Shown: in pieces, positions 1 to 7,771 of the stretch
Numbering within the stretch: the first letter of the stretch is position 1
Layout: every line of letters begins with the position of its first letter
Assembly: GCA_036557185.1 (NCBI GenBank)
Contig: DATBHZ010000025.1
Span: forward strand, 1 to 19,905
Source: DATBHZ01 sp036557185
GTDB lineage: Bacteria > Actinomycetota > Acidimicrobiia > IMCC26256 > JAENVU01
Length of the DNA stretch: 19,905 nt
Direction of reading: 5' to 3'
Position numbers and translations under genes: made by a program
Notes under the pieces: generated by a model
Seen by the model: the letters and a program-made list of their open reading frames with translations, nothing else
Told to the model about the DNA's origin: nothing
Databases searched by the model: none

Positions 1-1
1 C

Positions 2-1075
2 TTCTACGCGGTCACGCGGCACGCGGACTGCGAGGCCGGGCTCGTCGACGCGAAGCGCTTCATCTCGGGGCGCGGCGGCATCCTCGAGCTGATCCAGGCG
101 AACATCGAGCTCCCACCGGGCAACCTCATCTTCGAGGACCCACCCGCGCACGACGTGCACCGCAGCCTGCTCTCGCGCGTGTTCACACCCCGCCGCGTCG
201 CCGAGCTCGAGCCCAAGATCCGTGAGTTCTGCGCGCGCAGCCTCGATCCGCTCGTCAGCGAGCGCGAGTTCGACCTCATCGCCGTGCTCGGTGCCGAGAT
301 GCCGGCGCGCGTCATGGGTCTGCTCTTCGGTATTCCGGAAGCAGACCTCGAGAAGCTTCGGAAAGGCATCGACGCGAACCTGCGGGTCACCGCGGGAGAG
401 GCGATGCAGGTCGACGACAATCCGACGTTCGGCAGCCAGATGTACGAGGAGTACATCGACTGGCGCATCGACCATCCGTCCGACGACCTCATGACCGATC
501 TGCTGCACACGGAGTTCGAGGACGAGCACGGCGTGACCCGCACGCTCACGCGGGACGAGGCCCTGCTGTACACGACCGTGGTCACCGGAGCAGGGAACGA
601 GACGACGACCAGGCTCATCGGCTGGTTCGGCAAGGTCCTGGCCGAGCACCCCGACCAGCGTCGTGACCTCGTCGAGGACCGGGCACTCCTGACGAACGCG
701 ATCGACGAGCTGCTGCGCTACGAGTCACCGGGTCCGCAGATCGGCCGATACCTTCCTGCCGACGTCGAGATGCACGGACAGGTCGTACCAGAAGGCAGCG
801 CGATGCTCTTCGTCGTCTCGGCGGGCAACCGCGACGAGCGGCGCTGGCCCGATGCCGACCGTTTCGACATCCACCGCAAGATCATTCCGCACCTGGCGTT
901 CGGCTACGGCATCCACTACTGCCTCGGTGCGGCCCTCGCGCGACTCGAGGGGCGCGTCGCGCTCGACGAGATGCTCAACCGCTTCCCCGAATGGGATGTC
1001 GATCTCGAGCGCGCGCGCATCGCGCCGACCTCGACCGTCCGAGGCTTCGAGGCGCTTCCCATCGTGCTGCCGTGA
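2..1075 (+). CDS. cytochrome P450 (5' end cut by window edge)
   Basis: Soluble bacterial haem-thiolate monooxygenase, which would hydroxylate a hydrophobic substrate using electrons from a ferredoxin and reductase not encoded here. The reading frame is open from base 2, so the N-terminus lies outside the window. The GTG at 155 falls inside the conserved region just after a DPPAHDVHR stretch (the helix C region of P450s) and is not the real start. The I-helix oxygen-activation motif AGNET is encoded at 590-604, the ExxR motif (ELLR) at 707-718, and the haem-binding loop FGYGIHYCLG at 899-928 with the axial cysteine codon at 920-922. The acidic residue of the I-helix is Glu rather than Asp, as in many actinobacterial P450s. 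The stop overlaps the following TetR start by 4 bp (GTGA), so the two are probably co-translated. The family assignment is certain; the substrate is unknown. Confidence 0.95.
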   Translation, partial: FYAVTRHADCEAGLVDAKRFISGRGGILELIQANIELPPGNLIFEDPPAHDVHRSLLSRVFTPRRVAELEPKIREFCARSLDPLVSEREFDLIAVLGAEMPARVMGLLFGIPEADLEKLRKGIDANLRVTAGEAMQVDDNPTFGSQMYEEYIDWRIDHPSDDLMTDLLHTEFEDEHGVTRTLTRDEALLYTTVVTGAGNETTTRLIGWFGKVLAEHPDQRRDLVEDRALLTNAIDELLRYESPGPQIGRYLPADVEMHGQVVPEGSAMLFVVSAGNRDERRWPDADRFDIHRKIIPHLAFGYGIHYCLGAALARLEGRVALDEMLNRFPEWDVDLERARIAPTSTVRGFEALPIVLP

Positions 1076-1719
1076 CGACGAAAGCCGGCGCCAAGCGCCG
1101 ATACGACAACACGCTGAGAAGCGAGCGCGCGAACGAGACACGTGCCCGCATCGTGGACGCCGGCGCGCAGCTCCTGCGGCAGGCGCCGATCCGCGACTGG
1201 CACGGTGTCACGATCCGCGCGGTCGCGGAGCGAGCCGGTGTGAACGAGCGCACGGTCTACCGCCACTTCGCGAACGAGCGCGCGTTGCGTGACGCTGTGA
1301 TGCACCAGCTCGAGCAAGCCGTCGGGATCGACCTCTCATGTCTGCGGCTCGGCGACGTCGGCGATGCGGCGGGCCGCATCCTGCGGCACGTCGCGAGCTA
1401 CCCGCACGGTGGCAGGCCGGTGCTCGACCCGACGCTTGCCGAGGCGGGCCGCCGCCAGCGCGAGGCACTCCTCGCAGCGGTGGAGCACGGGACCCAGCAA
1501 TGGTCGACGAACGACCGGACGTTGGCCGCGGCAGTGCTCGACCTCTTCTGGGCCGTCGGCTCGTACGAGCGCCTGGTGGGTGACTGGAACCTCGAGCCCG
1601 AGGAGGCGATCCGCGGCATCCGATGGGTCGTCGGCCTGGTCGAGGACGCGATCGGCAACGACGAGCGCCCGCCGCGGCCGCGGCGCGCGGGCTCGATGAG
1701 CAGCAACCTCCGCGACTAA
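1072..1719 (+). CDS. TetR/AcrR family transcriptional regulator
   Basis: One-component regulator of 215 aa. The N-terminal TetR DNA-binding domain has its helix-turn-helix at about residues 47-67 (TIRAVAERAGVNERTVYRHF), followed by a C-terminal helical domain that would bind a ligand and mediate dimerisation. I chose GTG at 1072 because it overlaps the P450 stop as GTGA and gives a basic N-terminal arm (KAGAKRR) of ordinary length; the open frame continues upstream inside the P450 gene but that stretch is only a shadow. The regulator sits between the P450 and three SDR genes on the same strand. It is likely to control this operon or a divergent promoter outside the window. The last roughly 20 residues are low-complexity, rich in Arg and Pro. 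Its ligand cannot be predicted. Confidence 0.9.
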   Translation: MTTKAGAKRRYDNTLRSERANETRARIVDAGAQLLRQAPIRDWHGVTIRAVAERAGVNERTVYRHFANERALRDAVMHQLEQAVGIDLSCLRLGDVGDAAGRILRHVASYPHGGRPVLDPTLAEAGRRQREALLAAVEHGTQQWSTNDRTLAAAVLDLFWAVGSYERLVGDWNLEPEEAIRGIRWVVGLVEDAIGNDERPPRPRRAGSMSSNLRD

Positions 1720-1729
1720 GGAAGCGTGC

Positions 1730-2488
1730 ATGGATATCAAAGGGAAGAAGGCGATCGTCGTCGGTGGCGCGTCGGGAATGGCGCGCGCGGCAGCCGAACA
1801 GCTCCGCGCGAAGGGTGCTTCGATCGCGATCCTCGACCTGCCGAGGTCGGCCGGTGCCGGGGTCGCGAAGACGCTCGACGGCACGTTCCATCCGGTCGAC
1901 GTCACGGATGACACCGCGAGCGAACAAGCACTGACAGATGCCGTCGATGCCCTCGGGGGGTTGCACATCGCCGTCAACACCGCCGGGGGCGGTACGGCGC
2001 GGCGCACGCTCAGTCGCGAAGGTCCGCATCCCCTTGCCGAATTCCGCCGGACCATCGAGCTGAACCTCGTGGCCACGTTCAATCTGAATCGTCTGCAAGC
2101 TGCGGCGATGGCCGAGAACGAGCCCGAGGACGACGAACGCGGTGTCATCATCGACACGGCGTCCATCGCGGCGTTCGAAGGACAGATCGGCCAGGTCGCC
2201 TACACCGCGGCCAAGGCCGGCATCGCCGGCATGACATTGACGATGGCTCGCGATCTCGGCAGCCTCGGCATCCGCGTGCTGGCGATCGCGCCGAGCTTGT
2301 TCAGCACCGGAATCACCGAAGGAATCCCCGACGACATGGCTGCGGCGCTGACTCGCGACGCCGCGTTCCCGAAGCGCATGGGGCGCCCCGATGAGTACGG
2401 CCGGCTCGTCGTGGCGATCGTGGAGACCCCGATGCTGAACGGCTCGACGATTCGCCTCGACGCCGGCCAGCGGTTCGCCCCCAAGTAG
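1730..2488 (+). CDS. SDR oxidoreductase, HSD10 / 3-hydroxyacyl-CoA dehydrogenase type II-like
   Basis: NAD-dependent short-chain dehydrogenase of 252 aa, complete. The N-terminal nucleotide loop is GGASGMA (residues 12-18), where the usual last Gly is Ala. Asp36 at the end of the second strand favours NAD(H). The structural Asn motif reads NTAG (83-86). Catalytic Ser145, Tyr158 and Lys162 are present. The C-terminal part (PFPxRMGxPxEY and LNGxxIRLDAG patterns, residues about 213-246) strongly resembles HSD17B10, a type II 3-hydroxyacyl-CoA dehydrogenase that also oxidises hydroxysteroids and branched-chain hydroxyacyl-CoAs. A clear ribosome site, AAGGAAG at 1718-1724, lies 5 nt before the ATG. 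The next SDR follows after 32 bp. The family is secure; a role in beta-oxidation or hydroxyl oxidation of a P450 product is inference. Confidence 0.9.
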   Translation: MDIKGKKAIVVGGASGMARAAAEQLRAKGASIAILDLPRSAGAGVAKTLDGTFHPVDVTDDTASEQALTDAVDALGGLHIAVNTAGGGTARRTLSREGPHPLAEFRRTIELNLVATFNLNRLQAAAMAENEPEDDERGVIIDTASIAAFEGQIGQVAYTAAKAGIAGMTLTMARDLGSLGIRVLAIAPSLFSTGITEGIPDDMAAALTRDAAFPKRMGRPDEYGRLVVAIVETPMLNGSTIRLDAGQRFAPK

Positions 2489-2520
2489 ATCCCGGTGCAA
2501 CCTGTCTCCCTGAGGGAGCC

Positions 2521-3447
2521 ATGATCGACTTCGCGGAACAGGTTGTCATCGTGTCCGGTGCCGGGCGTGGCCTCGGACGCCTCTACGCGATCGACCTCGC
2601 ACGGCGCGGTGCATCGGTCGTGGTCAACGACGTCGGCAGTTCGATGGACGGTCATGGTGGGGACCGACGCGTCGCCGACGACGTCGTCTCGGAAATCCGC
2701 GCCGCGGGAGGTATCGCAGTCGCGTCGTACGACTCCGTCGATACGCCCGCCGGTGGCGAGGCAATCGTGCAACTGGCCATCGAGGAGCTGGGCGGCGTCG
2801 ATGCCGTTGTGAGCAACGCGGGCATCTTCCAAACCACTCCCTTCGACGAGATCACCGCGGATGATTGGCAACGGATGCTGCGCGTGCACCTCGACGGCGC
2901 GTTCCATCTGAGTCAGCCCGCGTACCGCGTCATGAAGCAGCACGGCTACGGGCGTCTCGTGTTCATCACCTCGTCAGCCGGCCTCTTCGGCCAGCCGAGC
3001 TCGGCGCACTACGCCGCGGCCAAGGCCGGAACACTCGGGCTCGCCAATGTCATCGCGATCGAAGGCGCTGAGCACGGGGTCGCCGCCAACTGCGTCCTTC
3101 CCTTCGGGTACTCGCGCATGGTCTCCGAGACCATCGGCGACCGGGACGACGTCGAGCCCGATCCCGGCTTCCTCCACGCGATCGAACCGGAGCTCGTGGT
3201 TCCGATCGTCGTCTATCTCGCGAGCCGAGCGTGCAGCGTCACACACCACAACGTGTCGGCGTGCGCCGGGCGCTTCGCGCGCGTCTTCGTCGGGCTCGCC
3301 GACGGGTGGGTCGCCGGAGCCGGAAGCGAGCCGACTGCCGACGACATCGCCGAGCACCTTGCGCAGATCACAGCATCCGAGCCCTACACGGTTCCCGGCT
3401 CGATCTTCGACGAGGTCTTCAGGGTCTGCGAGCAAATCGGTCTCTGA
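2521..3447 (+). CDS. SDR oxidoreductase, MFE-2/HSD17B4-like 3-hydroxyacyl-CoA dehydrogenase type
   Basis: Short-chain dehydrogenase of 308 aa, the size of the stand-alone dehydrogenase domain of peroxisomal multifunctional enzyme type 2. The nucleotide loop is GAGRGLG (13-19), followed by the NDVG motif with Asp37, which is typical of this subgroup and favours NAD. The SNAG motif spans 98-101. Catalytic Ser151 or Ser152, Tyr164 and Lys168 are present, in a YAAAK box. It has the long loop after strand 2 (GSSMDGHGG) that marks HSD17B4-like proteins. The C-terminal region of about 70 residues after residue 230 is longer than in classical SDRs. A ribosome site, GAGGGAG at 2511-2517, precedes the ATG. 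Related proteins oxidise (3R)-hydroxyacyl-CoA intermediates or secondary alcohols of steroid- and terpene-like compounds. The exact substrate here is unknown. Confidence 0.9.
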   Translation: MIDFAEQVVIVSGAGRGLGRLYAIDLARRGASVVVNDVGSSMDGHGGDRRVADDVVSEIRAAGGIAVASYDSVDTPAGGEAIVQLAIEELGGVDAVVSNAGIFQTTPFDEITADDWQRMLRVHLDGAFHLSQPAYRVMKQHGYGRLVFITSSAGLFGQPSSAHYAAAKAGTLGLANVIAIEGAEHGVAANCVLPFGYSRMVSETIGDRDDVEPDPGFLHAIEPELVVPIVVYLASRACSVTHHNVSACAGRFARVFVGLADGWVAGAGSEPTADDIAEHLAQITASEPYTVPGSIFDEVFRVCEQIGL

Positions 3448-3541
3448 TTACGCTGCCGGTTCCCATGACTTCGCCGCCGCACCCGACGCATCCGTGCACG
3501 AGCAGACGCGCGACCGGAACGTGCAGGGAAGGGACTCCAGG
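3448..3541 (+). other. intergenic gap between two SDR genes, carrying the ribosome site of the second
   Basis: This 94 bp stretch between the second and third SDR genes contains no convincing gene. The frame of the downstream SDR stays open through it, and a GTG at 3494 could extend that protein by 16 residues. The extension has no ribosome site and reads as low-complexity Asp/Arg/Gln sequence unlike an SDR N-terminus. A purine-rich run AGGGAAGGGA at 3525-3534, 7 nt before the GTG at 3542, is the better start signal. I see no hairpin or promoter motif. Confidence 0.5.
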
Positions 3542-4303
3542 GTGAGTGTGCAGGTCGATTTGAGCGGACGCCGGGTGCTCGTCACCGGCGCGTCCAGCGG
3601 CATCGGAGCAGCAACCGCCCGCGCGGTCGTTGCCTCTGGCGGCTCTGTCGCGATGGTCGCGCGCAGAGCCGATCGGCTCGATGCGCTCTGCGAGGAGCTC
3701 GGCGAACGGGCTCTTGCGTTCCCGTGCGATGTCACCGACCTCGACGCGCTCGAAGCCGCTGTCGACGACACGGCCCGCTCGCTCGGTGCGCTCGACGGCG
3801 TCGTTGCCGTAGCGGGCAAGAGCATGTTCGGATCCATCACGACCGGTACACCACAGCAATGGCGTGACCTCCTGAACCTCAACCTCATCGGACCGCTCGC
3901 GACCGTCCGCTACGCGGCGCGCCACTTTCCGGACACCGGTCGGCGCGACATCGTGCTCATCGGGTCGACCGGGGCGATCACACCGGTGGCAGGTGTGGGG
4001 ATCTACGGCGCGTCGAAGCGCGGCCTGCGCGCGGCGTGCGACACCCTGCGTCTCGAGCTCGCGCCGCTGGGGATCAACGTCGGGTTGGTGATGCCCGGGA
4101 TGTTCGAGACCGAAGGGCTGACACTGCAGGGCGTCGTCATCGACGGTGAAACGCCCGCCTACGACCTCCCGATGTTCGTTCCTGACGCGGTGCCCGCCCC
4201 GCCGGAGCCGCTGGCCGACACCATCGCGTTCATGCTCGGCATGCCCGAAGGCGTCGCGATCAATGAGCTCGTCGTGCGACCGACGGGCCAGCTCAACCCG
4301 TAG
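3542..4303 (+). CDS. SDR oxidoreductase, classical NADPH-type
   Basis: Classical short-chain dehydrogenase/reductase of 253 aa from the GTG at 3542, preceded by an AGGGAAGGGA ribosome site. The cofactor loop is TGASSGIG (15-22). The second strand ends in ARR (40-42), a basic patch favouring NADP(H), unlike the two upstream SDRs, which have Asp there. Catalytic Ser142, Tyr155 and Lys159 are present. The usual NNAG motif is replaced by AVAG (89-92), so the structural Asn of helix 4 is lost from its normal place, which is uncommon for an active enzyme. A region rich in Pro and Asp (about 200-225) probably forms the substrate lid. The last 11 bp overlap the end of the convergent AveC-like gene. 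It is probably co-transcribed with the other SDRs. Substrate unknown. Confidence 0.85.
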   Translation: MSVQVDLSGRRVLVTGASSGIGAATARAVVASGGSVAMVARRADRLDALCEELGERALAFPCDVTDLDALEAAVDDTARSLGALDGVVAVAGKSMFGSITTGTPQQWRDLLNLNLIGPLATVRYAARHFPDTGRRDIVLIGSTGAITPVAGVGIYGASKRGLRAACDTLRLELAPLGINVGLVMPGMFETEGLTLQGVVIDGETPAYDLPMFVPDAVPAPPEPLADTIAFMLGMPEGVAINELVVRPTGQLNP

Positions 4304-5435
4304 CGCAGCGCCCACTAGCCGCCGTCGCGACGTTCGGCCGGCCGGAGTGCGCTGACTCCCACCCGTTCCAGATTCCCGAGAAGTACGGGCCGGGTTGACC
4401 GTTCTTCGCGTAGACGCCCTGCGGGTCGTAGACCTTCGCTTCGGGATAGGGATACGGACACGCAACGGAAGTGGCGGCGCGCGACCAGCGGATCACGGCG
4501 TAGCCCAAGCCATAGAGCGAGTAGGCGACCATCAAGATCGCGAACATCACGCAGAGCGTCGTGAACGCGGGGCGCTCTCGGAAGAAGCGGCCGCGCAGGC
4601 GCTGCGCGAGCTTCTCGGCCTGCGTGCGACCGGTGTCGTCGCGATAGAGGAGCACGCCCGCCGGAATCATGACGAGCGTGACGAGCGACGCTTCCCAGAT
4701 CAACGGGAACTGATACGGCTTCCCGACGAAGATGGAGCCGAACGGAATGACCTGCGAATAGATGTAGAGCCCGGCGCGGATCGAGAACACCTCGAGCATC
4801 GTGTCGAAGATGAACCCGATGACGAAGATCAACCCCGCCATGGTGATCAACGGATGGCGCCACACGAACGAGTCGAGCGGTCGACGCTCTTGCCAACGGC
4901 GGAGCAACGCCATCGCAGGGAAGTACGGCAGCAAATAGAACATCACGTAGCCGAACACCACGAGTGGCTCGACCGTGGGCGACAGCGAGACGAGCGGCCA
5001 CGACTCGGGCCAGTGCCAGAGCAACGGGTTGTAGACCGCGTACGGAGCCCAGTTCATGATCGGGTCCATCCACACGATCGCGGTGCATGCAAGCGCCATC
5101 AGCAACACAGGGTGCTTCGGTCGCCGGCGCCAATAGATGACGAACAGCACGACGACGATCGACATCGTCACGACGGTGCCGATCTGCATCTTCGTCATCC
5201 ATTGCGTGTCGCCGAACAGCGGGCGGACCGGTCGCGGATGACCATGGACCGACGGATTCAGCACACGAGCGGTCAGTTTGTCGCCCGCGCGGATGTTGTG
5301 CGCCGCCGCGAAGACCAGCAGGAAGACAGCGATGCCGAGCAGCGCCCACGCGATCGAGCGCCCAACCGATCGATCGCGGTGCGGGCCTGCCGTCGATTTC
5401 GACCGTCCGGGCGGCCGATCGAGCTGGGTCGTCAC
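4293..5435 (-). CDS. AveC-like (spirocyclase AveC family) integral membrane protein
   Basis: Polytopic membrane protein of 380 aa. I recognise it as the AveC-like family, named after the avermectin spiroketal-forming protein; most actinobacterial members are uncharacterised. Seven hydrophobic helices are visible at about residues 27-47, 84-102, 108-126, 157-178, 195-216, 244-264 and 290-314. Several charged or polar residues lie in or at the ends of helices: Asp124 and Asn128 (WMDPIMNW), Glu156 (SPTVEPLV), Asp211 and Glu215 (FDTMLEVF). They could form a buried active site. The C-terminal tail of about 65 residues is soluble and rich in Pro, Tyr and Gly. The start is GTG at 5435, overlapping the aldehyde dehydrogenase stop as GTGA; a TTG at 5453 is possible but less likely. 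It is the last gene of the norQ-ALDH-aveC-like operon. Family assignment is fairly secure; the reaction is unknown. Confidence 0.8.
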   Translation of the reverse strand: MTTQLDRPPGRSKSTAGPHRDRSVGRSIAWALLGIAVFLLVFAAAHNIRAGDKLTARVLNPSVHGHPRPVRPLFGDTQWMTKMQIGTVVTMSIVVVLFVIYWRRRPKHPVLLMALACTAIVWMDPIMNWAPYAVYNPLLWHWPESWPLVSLSPTVEPLVVFGYVMFYLLPYFPAMALLRRWQERRPLDSFVWRHPLITMAGLIFVIGFIFDTMLEVFSIRAGLYIYSQVIPFGSIFVGKPYQFPLIWEASLVTLVMIPAGVLLYRDDTGRTQAEKLAQRLRGRFFRERPAFTTLCVMFAILMVAYSLYGLGYAVIRWSRAATSVACPYPYPEAKVYDPQGVYAKNGQPGPYFSGIWNGWESAHSGRPNVATAASGRCATG

Positions 5436-6898
5436 GATGTCGCCGCGGGCCAACCCACTGACTTGACCTCGGTGTACTGCTCGAAGCCCGGATAGCCGTT
5501 CTGGCGCCCGACCCCGCTTGCCTTGTAGCCGCCGAACGGCACATCGGCGCCGTACGGCGCGGCGCCGTTGACGCCGATGAATCCGGCGCGCACTCGGCGG
5601 GCGACCGCGATCGATCGTTCGAGCGAGCTCGACATGACGTTGCCGGCCAGGCCGTACATGTTGTCGTTGGCGATCCGGACCGCGTCCTCCTCGTCGTCGT
5701 ACGGGATGACCGCGAGCACGGGACCGAAGATCTCCTCGCGCGCGATCGTCATCGAGTTCTCGACGTCGACGAACAGCGTCGGCGCGACGAAGAAACCGCG
5801 ATCGAGGCCCGCAGGCGTCTCGGTGCCGCCGACGAGCAACTTCGCACCCTCGTCGATGCCCTTCTGGATGTATCCGAGCACCCGCTCCCGTTGGCGCGCC
5901 GAGATCAGCGGCCCGCAGAGCGTTCCCGGGTCCTGCGGGTCACCGGGAGCGACGCCGGCATACATCTCCCTGAGCATCTCCACGCCTTCGTCGTAACGAC
6001 GGCGCGGCAGGAGCATCCGCGTCGGGATCGCGCATCCCTGGCCCGCGTGCATGCACGGCGCGATACCGATCATGCACGCGGTCGCTATGTCGGCATCATC
6101 GAGCACGATCGTCGCCGACTTGCCACCGAGCTCGAGGAAGAGACGCTTCAGCGTGGCCGCACCCTTTTCCATGATGCGCTTGCCCACCGCTGTCGAGCCC
6201 GTGAAGGAGATGAGATCGACCTTGGGCGAGAGCGTGAGGTCTTCGCCAATCATGTGGTCGGAACCGGTGACGACGTTCACGACACCAGGCGGGATGTCGG
6301 TGCGTTCGACGATCAGCCGGCCGAGCCGCGTCGCGTTGTACGGCGTGTCGGGTGCAGGCTTCAAGACCACGGTGTTGCCCGTCGCCAGCGCTTGCCCGAG
6401 CTTGTTGATCGTCACTTCGAACGGAAAATTCCACGGCACGATCGCGCCGACGACACCGACCGCTTCACGCCACACGGCGCGCGTCGTGAGCTGCGCCGTC
6501 AGCTCCGACATCTCGTCGCCGAGGCTGATCTCCCAGGGAAACTCGTCAATGAGCTTCGCGGGATAGCTCAGCGCGCCACTGAGCGGCGCGTCGAGCTGCG
6601 GCCCGTGCGTCACGAGGCGCGGGCAACCCGCCTCGAGGATCAGCTCCTCGCGCAACTCCTCGCGCTCCGCTTCCAGTGCTTCCTGCAGCTGCTCGAGACC
6701 TCGCTTGCGGAGCTCACGATTCGTCGACCAGTCGGTCGTGTCGAACGCGCGCCTCGCAGCGTCGATCGCGCGTTCCATATCGGCGTGGGACGCATCCGCA
6801 ACGTCACCGATCACTTCCTCGGTTGCAGGATTGACGTTGACGAACGTTCCGGCCTCGCCATCGACCAGGCGACCGTCGATCATCATCTTCTGTTCCAT
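5432..6898 (-). CDS. aldehyde dehydrogenase (NAD(P)-dependent, ALDH superfamily)
   Basis: Oxidises an aldehyde to the carboxylic acid in the cytosol. The protein is 488 aa, the normal length for the superfamily. Visible motifs are the cofactor-site PWNFP with Asn157, Lys180 in VVLKPAP, the SFTGST turn (231-236), the general base Glu256 in LELGGK, and the nucleophile Cys289 in AGQGC. The late EEIFGPV motif and a C-terminal FGGYKASGVGR stretch complete the fold. All catalytic residues are present, so it should be active. The ATG at 6898 lies one base after the ATPase stop and has GAGGAAG 6 nt upstream, so it is a better start than the ATG at 6913, which overlaps that ribosome site. The stop overlaps the AveC-like start by 4 bp. 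It may finish oxidation of a P450-generated primary alcohol, which is inference. Confidence 0.95.
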   Translation of the reverse strand: MEQKMMIDGRLVDGEAGTFVNVNPATEEVIGDVADASHADMERAIDAARRAFDTTDWSTNRELRKRGLEQLQEALEAEREELREELILEAGCPRLVTHGPQLDAPLSGALSYPAKLIDEFPWEISLGDEMSELTAQLTTRAVWREAVGVVGAIVPWNFPFEVTINKLGQALATGNTVVLKPAPDTPYNATRLGRLIVERTDIPPGVVNVVTGSDHMIGEDLTLSPKVDLISFTGSTAVGKRIMEKGAATLKRLFLELGGKSATIVLDDADIATACMIGIAPCMHAGQGCAIPTRMLLPRRRYDEGVEMLREMYAGVAPGDPQDPGTLCGPLISARQRERVLGYIQKGIDEGAKLLVGGTETPAGLDRGFFVAPTLFVDVENSMTIAREEIFGPVLAVIPYDDEEDAVRIANDNMYGLAGNVMSSSLERSIAVARRVRAGFIGVNGAAPYGADVPFGGYKASGVGRQNGYPGFEQYTEVKSVGWPAATS

Positions 6899-6899
6899 G

Positions 6900-7694
6900 T
6901 CACGCTTCCTCATCGATGTAGGCCACGACCATCTCGAACAACCCCGCCGTCACCATCGGATCATCACTCAGCGGCCCGGCGATCGCCGCACGCGCCGCCT
7001 CACGCACCGGTAATCCGGCGCTCACGAGCTGACCGGCCGCGACCAGCACCCTGGTCGAGGCCACCTCGCGCAGACCCGCCGTCTCGAGCCGCCGGATCGC
7101 CTGGCCCAGCCGCACCAGTTGCGACGCTGTCTCCTGACCGACGTCCGCCTCATGGACGACGATCTTCTCCTCGACGTCGGGCGGGGGGAAATCGAACTCG
7201 ATGGCGACCATCCTCTGTCGCGTCGAGTCCTTGAGATCTTTGAGCACGCTCTGGTACCCGGGGTTGTACGAAACGACGAGACAGAACCCGGGCGCTGCGT
7301 GGAGCGTGATACCGAGCCGATCGATCGGGAGCTCGCGCCGGTGATCGGCCAGCGGGTGCAACACCACCGTGGTGTCCTGGCGCGCTTCCACGATCTCGTC
7401 GAGGTAACAGATCGCGCCGTCGCGGACTGCTCGTGTCAGCGGGCCGTCGCTCCAAACGGTCTCGCCGCCCTGTAGCAGATATCGACCGACGAGATCGGCG
7501 GTCGTGAGGTCGTCGTGGCACGCGACGGTGACGAGCGGACGCTCGAGGTCGTACGCCATTGCTTCGACGAAACGGGTCTTGCCGCAGCCCGTCGGTCCCT
7601 TCAGCAGAATGGACAAGCCCTGCTTGTACGCGGCACGAAAGACGTCTTCCTCGCGCCCGAACGGTACGTAGTAGGGCCGCGTCCCTTCCGACAT
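6900..7694 (-). CDS. MoxR-type AAA+ ATPase of the CbbQ/NirQ/NorQ/GvpN family
   Basis: AAA+ ATPase of 264 aa. Members of this family work with a VWA-domain partner to remodel or metallate a client enzyme: NorQ/NorD for the non-haem iron of nitric oxide reductase, CbbQ/CbbO for Rubisco. The Walker A motif is GPTGCGKT (33-40) and Walker B is ICYLDE (95-100). A sensor-1 Asn is at 144 in SYNPGYQS, and an STRQR segment (157-161) may supply an arginine finger. The C-terminal CbbQ-type helical lid is present. The start is the ATG at 7694, preceded by AGGGGGG; an upstream GTG at 7715 is less likely. It heads an operon with aldehyde dehydrogenase and the AveC-like gene. The probable partner, a NorD-like protein, is at 11433-13127. 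No classical client is encoded in the window. Confidence 0.92.
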   Translation of the reverse strand: MSEGTRPYYVPFGREEDVFRAAYKQGLSILLKGPTGCGKTRFVEAMAYDLERPLVTVACHDDLTTADLVGRYLLQGGETVWSDGPLTRAVRDGAICYLDEIVEARQDTTVVLHPLADHRRELPIDRLGITLHAAPGFCLVVSYNPGYQSVLKDLKDSTRQRMVAIEFDFPPPDVEEKIVVHEADVGQETASQLVRLGQAIRRLETAGLREVASTRVLVAAGQLVSAGLPVREAARAAIAGPLSDDPMVTAGLFEMVVAYIDEEA

Positions 7695-7725
7695 CCGGTC
7701 CCCCCTCGGAACCACGAACGCACTG

Positions 7726-7739
7726 ACCGAATATTTGGT
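7726..7739. promoter_or_regulatory. near-palindrome in the norQ-like/P450 divergent region, possible operator
   Basis: The 14-mer ACCGAATATTTGGT pairs at 12 of 14 positions about its centre (ACCnAATATTnGGT). It is the most AT-rich spot in the 77 bp between two divergent starts, 7694 (minus) and 7772 (plus). Its position would let one regulator, for example a TetR-family protein of this window, control both genes. A second short perfect palindrome, GGTCGACC, lies at 7752-7759. Palindromy and location are seen; the operator role is inference. Confidence 0.4.
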
Positions 7740-7765
7740 TTCACCCTACTTGGTCGACCTATCGT
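7735..7765 (+). promoter_or_regulatory. weak candidate promoter of the complete P450 gene, possibly leaderless
   Basis: TTGGTT (7735-7740) and TATCGT (7760-7765) resemble -35 and -10 boxes with a rather long 19 bp spacer. Transcription would begin about at the GTG at 7772, which fits the absence of a Shine-Dalgarno sequence before that start and the frequency of leaderless mRNAs in actinobacteria. The -35 box overlaps the near-palindrome at 7726-7739, as expected for repression. This rests on weak motif matches only. Confidence 0.25.
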
Positions 7766-7771
7766 TCGGCC

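Noticed and set aside
1208..2500. 430-codon open frame on the minus strand
   Set aside because: It lies opposite the TetR and SDR genes, is rich in Arg/Gly/Pro and shows no domain. It is a GC-rich shadow frame of real plus-strand genes.
5436..5453. TTG at 5453 as start of the AveC-like gene
   Set aside because: The GTG at 5435 makes a GTGA overlap with the aldehyde dehydrogenase stop, the common coupled arrangement seen three times in this window. The TTG adds six residues with no support.
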